Assembly (NCBI RefSeq): GCF_900205925.1
Contig: NZ_OAOD01000003.1
Location: 1-64,000, forward strand
Direction of reading: 5' to 3'
DNA from: Clostridium peptidivorans
Lineage (GTDB): Bacteria; Bacillota; Clostridia; Clostridiales; Clostridiaceae
DNA: 64,000 bases
The notes beneath the pieces are model-generated. The model saw only the letters and a program-made list of their open reading frames with translations. It made no database searches and was not told where the DNA came from. The first letter of the stretch is position 1; each line of letters starts with the position of its first letter. The position numbers were made by a program, and so were the translations under genes. Of this stretch, positions 8,763 to 17,173 are shown one piece after another.

Positions 8763-10496
8763 ATGGCATATGTAGACAAGTATAACCTATGGATTAACTC
8801 TAATTATATAGATGAAGATACAAAGGCAGAATTAAGAGATATAAAAAATGAAAAAGATTTAGAAGATAGATTTTATAGAGAATTAGAGTTTGGTACTGGT
8901 GGACTTAGGGGTATAATAGGTGCAGGAACAAATAGAATGAATGTATATACTGTGGGCAAAGCTACTCAAGGATTGGCTAATTACTTAAATTCAAATTATA
9001 TAGAAGACAAGTCTGTAGCAATTGCGTATGATTCAAGAATAATGTCTAGAGAATTTGCAGAAACAGCAGCAGAAGTTCTAGCAGCTAACGGAATAAAGGT
9101 ATATATATTTGATTCTTTAAGACCAACTCCTATGCTTTCGTATACAACAAGATATTTAAAGTGTAAGGCAGGTATATGTGTAACTGCTTCCCATAATCCT
9201 AAGGTTTACAATGGATATAAAGTGTACGGGGAAGATGGGGGACAGATAACTGATAAAAAGGCAAAGGATATATTAGAATGTATAGAAAATGTGGACAACT
9301 TTGCATTAATAAAAAAGCTTAATTTTAATGAAGGCGTTAAAAATGGAATTATAAATATAATAGGTGAAGAAGTAGACAAAACTTATTATGAAAAAGTAAA
9401 GACATTAGCTATAAGAAAGAATTTAATTAAGGAAAAGGCTAAAGATTTAAAAATTATATATACTCCTCTTCATGGTGCTGGAAACATTCCAGTTAGAAGA
9501 GTGTTAAATGAACTAGGATATGCAAATGTACAGGTGGTAAAAGAGCAGGAAGCTCCAGATGGAACTTTCCCAACTGCACCTTATCCAAATCCAGAAAAAA
9601 AGGAAGTATTTGATATCGCATTAACTATGGCAGAAGATATAAATGCTGATATTATTTTTGGAACAGACCCAGATTGTGATAGAATAGGAGCTGTAGTAAA
9701 AGATAATAAGGGTGAGTACAAGGTTCTTACCGGAAACCAAGTAGGATTACTTTTATCCCATTACATGCTTTCATCATTAAAGGATCTTAATAAATTGCCT
9801 TCCAATGGAACTGTAATAAAAACCATTGTTACAACAGATATGATTGAGGAAATTGCAAAGGAATTTGATATCACTGTAATGAATGTGTTAACTGGATTTA
9901 AATATATAGGGGAAAAGATAAAGGAATTTGAAGAAAATAAAAAGTTTAGCTATATATTTGGATTTGAAGAAAGCTATGGTTATCTTGCAGGAGATTTTGT
10001 CAGAGATAAAGATGCCGTAATTGCAGCAGCACTTATATGTGAAATGACTTTATATTATAAGGAGCAAGGATTAAGTTTATATGAAGGATTAATTAAGCTT
10101 TATGATAAATATGGATATTTTAAAGAAAATTTAATATCCATGGATTTTGTTGGAAAAGAAGGACAGGAAAAAATAGAAAAAATACTTCATTATTTAAGAC
10201 ATTCCATGAGCCCAGCTATAGCAGAAATAAAAATAGTAAAAAAAGCTGATTATAAGCTTGGGATAGAAAAAGATGTTGTAAATATACAGGAGACTACTAT
10301 TGACCTTCCTAAATCTAATGTCTTAAAATTCATACTTGAGGATGGTTCTTGGCTTGTAGTAAGACCTTCTGGAACTGAGCCAAAGATGAAAGTATATTTA
10401 TCAGTTAAAGGCAAAAGCATGGAAGAAGCTGAAACAAAAATAAAGGATTTTGAAAACAATGTAATGGATATAGTAAACAATGCTCAAACCTTATAA
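8763..10496 (+). CDS. pgcA: Phospho-sugar mutase (phosphoglucomutase/phosphomannomutase)
   Basis: This 577-residue alpha-D-phosphohexomutase has the usual length for the Firmicute PgcA group. It contains FGTGGLRGIIGAGTNRMN near the N-terminus, the phosphoserine loop TASHNP at about 141-146, the metal-binding loop GTDPDCDRIG, the sugar-specificity loop FGFEESYG and the phosphate-binding RPSGTEPKMKVY at the C-terminus. It interconverts glucose-6-phosphate and glucose-1-phosphate (and possibly mannose phosphates). Its position two genes before galU suggests supply of UDP-glucose for the polysaccharide locus that follows. GGGAGAG precedes the ATG. A TATAAT lies at 8713-8718 but has no convincing -35. 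Confidence 0.93.
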   Translation: MAYVDKYNLWINSNYIDEDTKAELRDIKNEKDLEDRFYRELEFGTGGLRGIIGAGTNRMNVYTVGKATQGLANYLNSNYIEDKSVAIAYDSRIMSREFAETAAEVLAANGIKVYIFDSLRPTPMLSYTTRYLKCKAGICVTASHNPKVYNGYKVYGEDGGQITDKKAKDILECIENVDNFALIKKLNFNEGVKNGIINIIGEEVDKTYYEKVKTLAIRKNLIKEKAKDLKIIYTPLHGAGNIPVRRVLNELGYANVQVVKEQEAPDGTFPTAPYPNPEKKEVFDIALTMAEDINADIIFGTDPDCDRIGAVVKDNKGEYKVLTGNQVGLLLSHYMLSSLKDLNKLPSNGTVIKTIVTTDMIEEIAKEFDITVMNVLTGFKYIGEKIKEFEENKKFSYIFGFEESYGYLAGDFVRDKDAVIAAALICEMTLYYKEQGLSLYEGLIKLYDKYGYFKENLISMDFVGKEGQEKIEKILHYLRHSMSPAIAEIKIVKKADYKLGIEKDVVNIQETTIDLPKSNVLKFILEDGSWLVVRPSGTEPKMKVYLSVKGKSMEEAETKIKDFENNVMDIVNNAQTL

Positions 10497-10518
10497 TTAT
10501 ATTTAGGAGGTAACGCTT

Positions 10519-11595
10519 ATGGGTATACAATCTCGTTTTTCCGACAAGCTAGCAAATATACTATTTTTAGAAGTAAATAATAAAAAATTAAGTAATATAT
10601 TTAACATGAATATAGAAGATAATGTCTATATGCCTATAAAAGCTCAAGATATTATAGATAAGGTTAAGTCAGGTCAGAATGTAGATTCAATTCCAGTTGT
10701 ATATTTTTTAGAAGCTATGTGCTTTGTAATGGGAGCAGATGATAATTTTAAATTTAATCATATATATAAGAGTATATTATTAAATTTTGATGATGTTATA
10801 AATTTGATAAAAGGCAAAATATACAAAGCTGTAGAAAATAATAATTATGAAGATGCATATATATTGCTCAAGGGTTTAGTGCAAGTAGAAGAAACTGAGG
10901 AAAATTATAATAAATTAATAATTTTAGTAGATAAATTAAGAACTTTAGACAATGCATATGTTGAAGAAGAAAGAAGTATATTAGATAGAATTAAAGAAAT
11001 ATTTGAAGCACTTCCTAGTACTTATTTATATGAAGCACTTTTAAAAAGGGATGAGAAGGATTATGAAGGTGCATTATTTGCATTAAATAACTATATTTCT
11101 AGAGGTGGAGAAGAAAATGCTGATATTACAGATTTAAAGCTTTCACTTAAGAATATAGTTGATTATGAGAAAGGTAAAAATCTTTCTTATGAAGATCCAG
11201 CTCAAGCATTAAAGCTATTAGTGCCGCTTATTTCAGAGTTTAATGATGATGCTGTTTTATATTATCATATAGCTGTATGCTATAGAAATTTAGCAATTCA
11301 TGAAAAGGCAATTTATTATTTAAATGAAGCTTTAAGTATAGATAGTGCTATGCCTGAAGTGGTAAATGAGCTTGGAATAAATTATGCATCCATGGGAGAT
11401 TTTGATAAAGCTATAATTTATTTAAGAAGAGCTTTTGAAGCTACTAAGTCTGTAGAAATTTGTACAAATCTTATAATGTGCTACTTAGATGCTGGAAAAA
11501 TAGAGGATGCAAAGCTTCATTTGAATATAGCTAAAAAGTTAAATCCTAACGATGAAGTTGTAATAGAAATAGATAATTTGTTTAAAGATATGTAA
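10519..11595 (+). CDS. TPR repeat protein
   Basis: This 358-residue cytoplasmic protein has no signal peptide or membrane segment. The C-terminal part has recognisable tetratricopeptide repeats, for example the helix pairs around AVLYYHIAVCYRNLAIHEKAIYYLNEALSI, then AMPEVVNELGINYASMGDFDKAIIYLRRAFE, then a third repeat. The N-terminal 120 residues are helical but not recognisable. TPR domains bind other proteins; partners are unknown. It sits between pgcA (22-base gap) and galU (12-base gap to the upstream frame), with AGGAGGT before its ATG, so it is probably part of the same operon. Confidence 0.85.
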   Translation: MGIQSRFSDKLANILFLEVNNKKLSNIFNMNIEDNVYMPIKAQDIIDKVKSGQNVDSIPVVYFLEAMCFVMGADDNFKFNHIYKSILLNFDDVINLIKGKIYKAVENNNYEDAYILLKGLVQVEETEENYNKLIILVDKLRTLDNAYVEEERSILDRIKEIFEALPSTYLYEALLKRDEKDYEGALFALNNYISRGGEENADITDLKLSLKNIVDYEKGKNLSYEDPAQALKLLVPLISEFNDDAVLYYHIAVCYRNLAIHEKAIYYLNEALSIDSAMPEVVNELGINYASMGDFDKAIIYLRRAFEATKSVEICTNLIMCYLDAGKIEDAKLHLNIAKKLNPNDEVVIEIDNLFKDM

Positions 11596-11637
11596 TTAAA
11601 TTATCTTTTGCAAGTGAGAAAGGAAGTATATGGAGTA

Positions 11638-12552
11638 ATGAAAGTAAAAAAAGCTATTATACCTGCAGCAGGACTTGGAACTAGATTTCTTCCTGCTACA
11701 AAAGCTCAACCTAAGGAGATGCTTCCTATAGTGGATAAACCTACTATACAATATATAATTGAGGAAGCCGTTGCATCAGGTATAGAAGAAATACTTATAA
11801 TTACAGGTAGAAATAAAAGAGCCATAGAAGACCATTTCGACAAGTCTATAGAATTAGAAAATCAATTACAAAGTTCAGGAAAAGAAGAATTGCTTTGCAT
11901 GGTAAATGACATATCAAATATGGTAGACATATATTATATAAGGCAAAAAGAACCGAAAGGACTTGGGCATGCTATAAATTGTGCTAAAACCTTTGTTGGC
12001 AACGAACCTTTTGCGGTTATGCTTGGTGATGACGTAGTAGATAGTGAAGTCCCATGTTTAAAACAACTTATTGATTGTTATAATGAATACAAGACTACAA
12101 TACTCGGAGTGCAGGAAGTTCCAGAAAGTGATGTTCATAAGTATGGAATAATAAAGGGAAATTATATAGAAGATAGGGTTTATAAGGTGAAGGATTTAGT
12201 AGAAAAGCCTAAAACAGAAGAGGCACCTTCAAATATCGCAATACTTGGAAGATATATAATTACTCCTCAAATATTTGAAATACTTGAAAACACTAAACCT
12301 GGGAAGGGTGGAGAAATTCAACTGACGGATGCCTTAAGGTCATTATCTTCAGTGGAAGCCATGTATGCTTATTGCTTTAATGGAAAAAGATATGATGTTG
12401 GAGATAAATTAGGATTTTTACAGGCAACAGTTGAATATGCACTTAAAAGAGATGACTTAAAAGAAGAATTTATGAATTATTTATTAAACTTGAAAAATAA
12501 TAAAAATTTTGCAGAGTTATATGAAAAATATTCATCTAATATACAAAGATAA
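11638..12552 (+). CDS. galU: UTP-glucose-1-phosphate uridylyltransferase
   Basis: The protein starts [23 protein letters not shown], the GalU nucleotidyltransferase signature, followed by [16 protein letters not shown] and the later LVEKP and [15 protein letters not shown] motifs. From the ATG at 11638 it has 304 residues, normal for GalU. The frame is open back to 11608, but family conservation begins at the ATG and AAGGAAG lies just upstream of it. It makes UDP-glucose from UTP and glucose-1-phosphate, feeding cell-envelope polysaccharides. It closes the pgcA-TPR-galU group; a strong hairpin follows at 12618. Confidence 0.96.
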   Translation: MKVKKAIIPAAGLGTRFLPATKAQPKEMLPIVDKPTIQYIIEEAVASGIEEILIITGRNKRAIEDHFDKSIELENQLQSSGKEELLCMVNDISNMVDIYYIRQKEPKGLGHAINCAKTFVGNEPFAVMLGDDVVDSEVPCLKQLIDCYNEYKTTILGVQEVPESDVHKYGIIKGNYIEDRVYKVKDLVEKPKTEEAPSNIAILGRYIITPQIFEILENTKPGKGGEIQLTDALRSLSSVEAMYAYCFNGKRYDVGDKLGFLQATVEYALKRDDLKEEFMNYLLNLKNNKNFAELYEKYSSNIQR

Positions 12553-12617
12553 GAAAACAGCTTACTTTATTGGATTTGATAATTAATAATAAAATCATAT
12601 ATTGCTATAAATTATGT

Positions 12618-12657
12618 AAAACCCCTTAATATGCTTGTCCGCATATTAAGGGGTTTT
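12618..12657. terminator. Strong terminator hairpin after galU
   Basis: A perfect 17-bp stem (12618-12634 with 12641-12657) closes a six-base loop. The arms start with AAAACCCC and end with GGGGTTTT. The CTTAATATG core recurs in the next hairpin at 12707-12736. Confidence 0.85.
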
Positions 12658-12706
12658 GTATCATAATTATGCAAAAATTTATATAAATTTCTTTATTAAT
12701 ATGGTA

Positions 12707-12736
12707 AACTCTTAATATGTGGGCATATTAAGAGTT
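12707..12736 (+). terminator. Second hairpin sharing arms with the first; terminator or attenuator
   Basis: AACTCTTAATATG and CATATTAAGAGTT form a perfect 13-bp stem with a four-base loop, followed a few bases later by TTTTTT (12743-12748). Its arms contain the same CTTAATATG/CATATTAAG pair as the hairpin at 12618-12657, so arms of the two could exchange partners. Confidence 0.6.
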
Positions 12737-12866
12737 GAATAATTTTTTGAATGATGTAAAATAGTTTAAGGAAACATCTCATTAAATGAGATGTGCTAAT
12801 TTATAACAAAATCATAGATTTCTATAAATTATGCAAGGAAACATCTCAATAATTTTGACATAGGAT
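12735..12866 (+). promoter_or_regulatory. Promoter and structured leader of the polysaccharide operon
   Basis: TTGAAT (12735-12740), a 16-base spacer and TAAAAT (12757-12762) form a plausible sigma-A promoter. Transcription would begin near GGAAACATCTCA (12770-12781), which opens a 9-bp hairpin ACATCTCAT-taa-ATGAGATGT (12774-12794). The same 12-mer recurs at 12837-12848, close to the ribosome binding site. A 29-base block at about 12588-12616 is repeated with changes at 12806-12834. Together with the two hairpins this accounts for the 314-base gap after galU, which I believe has no gene. Confidence 0.55.
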
Positions 12867-12875
12867 GTGATTAAA

Positions 12876-14720
12876 GTGCAAAAGGACAAAAAGTTAATTT
12901 TTTATGATATTGCTTTGCTTATTTTATCGTTATATATAGCCCTTCTCCTAAGGTTGGATTTTAAAATTCCTAGGGAATATATGGAGTTTTTTTATTTATC
13001 ATTTCTCCCTGTAATAATTATTACATTGTTTTTTAATAAGATTTTTCATTTGTATGATAGTATATGGAAGTATGCTTCAATAGAAGAACTTATTTCTATA
13101 ATATACTCAGTTTCATTATCAAATGTAATCTTTATTTTATATAGTTATTTTATAAGTTATAAAATACTAGAAACTAGATATTTTAGATTTCCCTTTACAG
13201 TTCATATAATATTTTGGCTTTTATCAATAGTTTCTTTAGGAGGAACTAGGTTTATAGTTAGATTATTAGAGGAAATGAATATAAATAAGAGCTGTGAAGA
13301 AAAGAAAAAGAAGCTTATTATTATAGGGGCTGGTGATGCATCAGCACTTCTTATAAAAGAAATAAAGAAGAGTGACTATCTAAATTATGATATAGTAGGA
13401 CTTATTGATGACGATTCATCTAAACAAGGAAAGCACATAAGTGGAGTTAAGGTAATTGGTGAGAGAAATGATATAGTTAGAATATGTGCTGAAAATAAAG
13501 TGGAAGAAATTATTTTAGCAATGCCTTCTACGGAAATAGAAACAAAGAGAAAAATAATAAATATATGCAAGAATACTTCAGCTAAGTTAAAAACCTTACC
13601 AGGTATTTATGAGATAATAGATGGAAAAGTAAATGTGAATAAGATAAGAGATGTAAACATAGAGGATTTACTTGGAAGAGAAGAAGTAAGATTAAATAAT
13701 AAAGATATAGATAAGTATATAAAGGACAAAGTTATATTAGTAACAGGTGGAGGAGGCTCCATTGGTTCAGAATTATGTAGGCAAATAGCTAAGTTTAATC
13801 CAAATAAACTTCTCATAATGGATATATATGAAAATAATGCATATGATTTGCAAATGGAGTTAAATTATAATTATCCTAGTTTAGATAAAGAAGTTTTAAT
13901 AGCTTCTATAAGAGATGAGGAGAAAATTAAAAGCATATTCGAAGAATATAAACCAGATGTTGTTTTTCATGCAGCGGCTCATAAGCATGTTCCTCTAATG
14001 GAAAGTAATCCCGGGGAAGCAATAAAAAATAACGTTATAGGAACTTATAATATTGCAAAATTTAGTCATGTTTATGGAGTTAAGAAATTTGTACAAATAA
14101 GTACAGATAAAGCAGTAAATCCTACAAACATAATGGGAGCAACTAAGAGGTTTTGCGAGATAATAATTCAGGCTTTTGATACTATAAGTAATACAGAATA
14201 TGTAGCTGTAAGATTTGGAAATGTGCTTGGTAGTAATGGTTCAGTTATTCCGCTGTTTAAAAAGCAAATAGCACATGGAGGGCCTGTTACAGTAACACAT
14301 CCAGAAATAAATAGATATTTTATGACTATACCTGAAGCTGCGCAATTAGTTATACAAGCAGGAAGTATGGCTAATGGCGGAGAGATATTTGTATTAGACA
14401 TGGGGGAACCTGTTAAAATAGTGGATTTAGCTAAGGATTTAATAAAGCTTTCTGGATATCAACCAGGTTTAGACATAAAAATAGAGTACACAGGATTAAG
14501 ACCAGGAGAAAAGCTATATGAAGAACTACTAATAGATGAAGTAGCTTTAACATCTACTGAACATGATAAAATATTCGTAGAAAAGCCTACAGGCAATAAT
14601 ATTGAGTTTGTAGAAAAATCAATTGAAGAATTTAAAGAAGTAATTTATAAGAGTAAAGAAGAAATATTTAAGCTTATGGAAGAAAAGGTTCCGACTTATA
14701 AAAGAAAGAAAAATAACTAA
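12876..14720 (+). CDS. Membrane nucleoside-diphosphate-sugar dehydratase/epimerase, CapD/PglF/WbpM type
   Basis: The N-terminal 130 residues hold four hydrophobic membrane segments. Two Rossmann regions follow: LIIIGAGDASALLIKEI (about 148-165) and the catalytic SDR domain starting VTGGGGSIGSELCRQI (about 290). STDKAVNPTNIMGATKR replaces the classical YxxxK site, as in the UDP-GlcNAc 4,6-dehydratases PglF, WbpM and CapD. At 614 residues it has the length of this long membrane-bound family. It would make UDP-4-keto-6-deoxy-HexNAc for surface glycan. GTG at 12876 is preferred over 12867 because AGGATGTG then sits at normal spacing. It is the first gene of the polysaccharide locus. Confidence 0.9.
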   Translation: MQKDKKLIFYDIALLILSLYIALLLRLDFKIPREYMEFFYLSFLPVIIITLFFNKIFHLYDSIWKYASIEELISIIYSVSLSNVIFILYSYFISYKILETRYFRFPFTVHIIFWLLSIVSLGGTRFIVRLLEEMNINKSCEEKKKKLIIIGAGDASALLIKEIKKSDYLNYDIVGLIDDDSSKQGKHISGVKVIGERNDIVRICAENKVEEIILAMPSTEIETKRKIINICKNTSAKLKTLPGIYEIIDGKVNVNKIRDVNIEDLLGREEVRLNNKDIDKYIKDKVILVTGGGGSIGSELCRQIAKFNPNKLLIMDIYENNAYDLQMELNYNYPSLDKEVLIASIRDEEKIKSIFEEYKPDVVFHAAAHKHVPLMESNPGEAIKNNVIGTYNIAKFSHVYGVKKFVQISTDKAVNPTNIMGATKRFCEIIIQAFDTISNTEYVAVRFGNVLGSNGSVIPLFKKQIAHGGPVTVTHPEINRYFMTIPEAAQLVIQAGSMANGGEIFVLDMGEPVKIVDLAKDLIKLSGYQPGLDIKIEYTGLRPGEKLYEELLIDEVALTSTEHDKIFVEKPTGNNIEFVEKSIEEFKEVIYKSKEEIFKLMEEKVPTYKRKKNN

Positions 14721-14745
14721 AAGTAGTAGAAAAGGAGAGAAGAAT

Positions 14746-15852
14746 ATGAAGGTTGATTTATTAGATTTAAAGGTGCAGTATCATAATATTCAGGAGGAAG
14801 TTGACAAAGCTATAAAAGAGGTGTTAGAAAGCACTCACTTTATCATGGGACCTAATGTAAAGGAATTTGAAAAGGAAGCATCAGAATTTACGGGAGTAAA
14901 ACATGCATTAGGAGTTGCTAATGGAACAGATGCTATAATGCTTATATTAAGAGCATTAGGAGTAGGACCTGGAGATGAAGTTATAACTACTCCATATACA
15001 TTCTTTGCATCAGCAGAAACTACTTCAGTTTTAGGGGCTACACCTGTATTTGCAGATATAGATAAAAATACTTTATGTATAGACCCTGAAAGTATAGAAA
15101 AGAAAATAACCGATAAGACAAAGGCAATTATACCAGTTCACATATTTGGACAGATGTGTGATATGGATAAAATAATGGAAATAAGCAAAAAATATAATAT
15201 ACCTGTAATAGAAGATGCTTGTCAGGCAATTGGAGCTGAATACAAGGGTAAAAAAGCAGGTTCTATCGGTATAGCAGGAACATATTCATTCTTTCCTACA
15301 AAAAATTTAGGATGCTACGGTGATGGAGGAATGGTTGTAACTAATGATGATGAATTAGCAGAAAACATAAGAATGCTTAGAGTTCATGGCGCTAGGGCGA
15401 AATATCGTCATGAGGCTATAGGATATAACAGCAGATTAGATGAAATACAGGCAGCAGTTTTAAGAGTTAAATTAAATTACTTAAATCAGTGGAGTTCAAA
15501 TAGATATGAAAGAGCTCAAGTATATCATGAACTATTAAAGGATACTGATATAGTAGTTCCATTTGAAGATAAAAATTGCAAGCAAGTATATCATCAATAT
15601 GTAATAAGATGTGAAAAAAGAGATGAACTTGCAAAATACTTAAATGAAAAAGGAATAGGAAATGCAATATATTATCCAATACCAGTTCATCTTTTAGAAG
15701 TTTATAAAAGCCTAGGATATAAAGAAGGGGATTTACCTGTATCTGACAAAGCTTGTGAAAAAGCATTGGCATTACCTATGTTCCCAGAACTTACAAGAGA
15801 ACAGCAGGAATATGTAGTAAATTGCATAAAAGAGTTTTATAAAAACAATTAA
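14746..15852 (+). CDS. DegT/DnrJ/EryC1/StrS aminotransferase (nucleotide-sugar aminotransferase, WbpE/WlbC-like)
   Basis: This 368-residue fold-I PLP enzyme of the sugar aminotransferase family carries VANGTDAIMLILRALGVGPGDEVITTPYTF, EDACQAIGAEYKGKKAG and the Schiff-base lysine in SFFPTKNLGCYGDGG (K186). With the dehydrogenase, oxidoreductase and acetyltransferase genes that follow, it fits the transaminase that forms the 3-amino sugar of UDP-GlcNAc(3NH2)A, as WbpE does in Pseudomonas. It could instead aminate the 4-keto sugar made by the preceding dehydratase. GGAGAG precedes the ATG. The gaps to its neighbours (25 and 19 bases) indicate co-transcription. Confidence 0.9.
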   Translation: MKVDLLDLKVQYHNIQEEVDKAIKEVLESTHFIMGPNVKEFEKEASEFTGVKHALGVANGTDAIMLILRALGVGPGDEVITTPYTFFASAETTSVLGATPVFADIDKNTLCIDPESIEKKITDKTKAIIPVHIFGQMCDMDKIMEISKKYNIPVIEDACQAIGAEYKGKKAGSIGIAGTYSFFPTKNLGCYGDGGMVVTNDDELAENIRMLRVHGARAKYRHEAIGYNSRLDEIQAAVLRVKLNYLNQWSSNRYERAQVYHELLKDTDIVVPFEDKNCKQVYHQYVIRCEKRDELAKYLNEKGIGNAIYYPIPVHLLEVYKSLGYKEGDLPVSDKACEKALALPMFPELTREQQEYVVNCIKEFYKNN

Positions 15853-15871
15853 TATTTAAGGATGTATTAAA

Positions 15872-17065
15872 ATGAAGGTTTTGATTATTTCTCATATGTA
15901 TCCTTCAACTTTTAACCCAATGGCTGGAATTTTTGTTCACGAGCAAGTTAAGGCTTTAATAAATAATGGATGTGAAGTAAAAGTGGTAAGCCCAGTACCC
16001 TGGGCCCCTTTTCCTTTACAATATTTAAATAAGAAGTGGAAATTATATTCTGAAATTCCTAACAAAGCTTATTTAGAAGGCGTAGAAGTATATTATCCAA
16101 GGTATATAGAGTTCCCTAGGGGATTTTTATTTCATCAATCTGGGAAATTTATGTTTAATGGCATAAAAGATACTATAGCTGAGATATATAAAGAATTTAA
16201 ATTTGATGTTATTCACAGCCATGTAGCTCTTCCAGATGGGTATTCAGGAATGCTTGCAAATAAAGAATATAAAGTCCCACATGTAGTAACTGTACATGGC
16301 CAAGACTTTCAACAAACTTTACATAAGAATGAAGAAACTAAAAAGGCGCTTTTTAAGGTTTTAAATTCAGTAGATAGTATTGTAGTTGTTAGTAATAAGT
16401 TGAAAAATATAGTTAAGGAATTCGAATTTTCATCTAAGATAACTGTAGTTCATAATGGTATAAGTAAAAAATATATTGATTCTTATAGTGAAAAACATAC
16501 TAACAAGGATTATATAGAAATTTTAAGTGTTTCTAATCTTATACCTATTAAGGGATTAGAGTTTAATATTAAGGCAGTTAGTGAACTTGTTAAAAAGTAT
16601 CCTAATTTAATTTACACAATAGTAGGAGACGGTGCCTTAAGAGATGAATTAAAGGATTTAGTTAAGGAATTAAATATAGAAAAAAATGTTGCATTTATAG
16701 GAAGAGTTAAACATGAAAAAGTATTTGACTATATAAAGAAATGTGATATATTTTCATTACCAAGTTATAATGAAGGTTTTGGAGTTGCATACATAGAGGC
16801 TATGTCGCAAGGTAAGCCTATTATAGGGGTTAAGGGTCAAGGAATAGAAGATATTATAATAAATGGCGAAAATGGATTTTTAGTTAATCCTAAAAATAAT
16901 GAGGAAATTTATAATATACTTGAAATTCTTATAAAAGATAAAGATAAGAGAAATCAAGTTGGACAAAATGCTAGAAAGTATGTAGAAGAAAATTTAACTT
17001 GGGATATAAATGCAGATAAAATGATCAATATGTATAATAATCATTTAAGAGTACCAAAAATATAA
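15872..17065 (+). CDS. Glycosyltransferase family 4
   Basis: This 397-residue protein has a GT-B layout: an N-terminal acceptor domain starting MKVLIISHMYPSTFNPMAGIF with HGQDFQQT, then a C-terminal donor domain with SVSNLIPIKGLE, VGDGALRDELK and the diagnostic FSLPSYNEGFGVAYIEAMSQGKPIIG (Glu-x7-Glu type) motif. It should be a retaining cytoplasmic transferase adding a sugar to the lipid-linked repeat unit; donor and acceptor cannot be read. It ends the first stretch of the locus. A promoter lies in the 108-base gap after it. Confidence 0.9.
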   Translation: MKVLIISHMYPSTFNPMAGIFVHEQVKALINNGCEVKVVSPVPWAPFPLQYLNKKWKLYSEIPNKAYLEGVEVYYPRYIEFPRGFLFHQSGKFMFNGIKDTIAEIYKEFKFDVIHSHVALPDGYSGMLANKEYKVPHVVTVHGQDFQQTLHKNEETKKALFKVLNSVDSIVVVSNKLKNIVKEFEFSSKITVVHNGISKKYIDSYSEKHTNKDYIEILSVSNLIPIKGLEFNIKAVSELVKKYPNLIYTIVGDGALRDELKDLVKELNIEKNVAFIGRVKHEKVFDYIKKCDIFSLPSYNEGFGVAYIEAMSQGKPIIGVKGQGIEDIIINGENGFLVNPKNNEEIYNILEILIKDKDKRNQVGQNARKYVEENLTWDINADKMINMYNNHLRVPKI

Positions 17066-17101
17066 CACATATATTATTTAAAATATATATTATAAAAAAA
17101 T

Positions 17102-17130
17102 TTGACCATATTACATGCAAAGTGTATAAT
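17102..17130 (+). promoter_or_regulatory. Internal sigma-A promoter of the polysaccharide locus
   Basis: TTGACC (17102-17107), a 17-base spacer and TATAAT (17125-17130) lie in the gap before the dehydrogenase gene. This is among the closest matches to consensus in the window. Confidence 0.75.
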
Positions 17131-17173
17131 TTTATGTGGTTATTTAAATTTACAAACCTAGGAGGTTCAAAAC

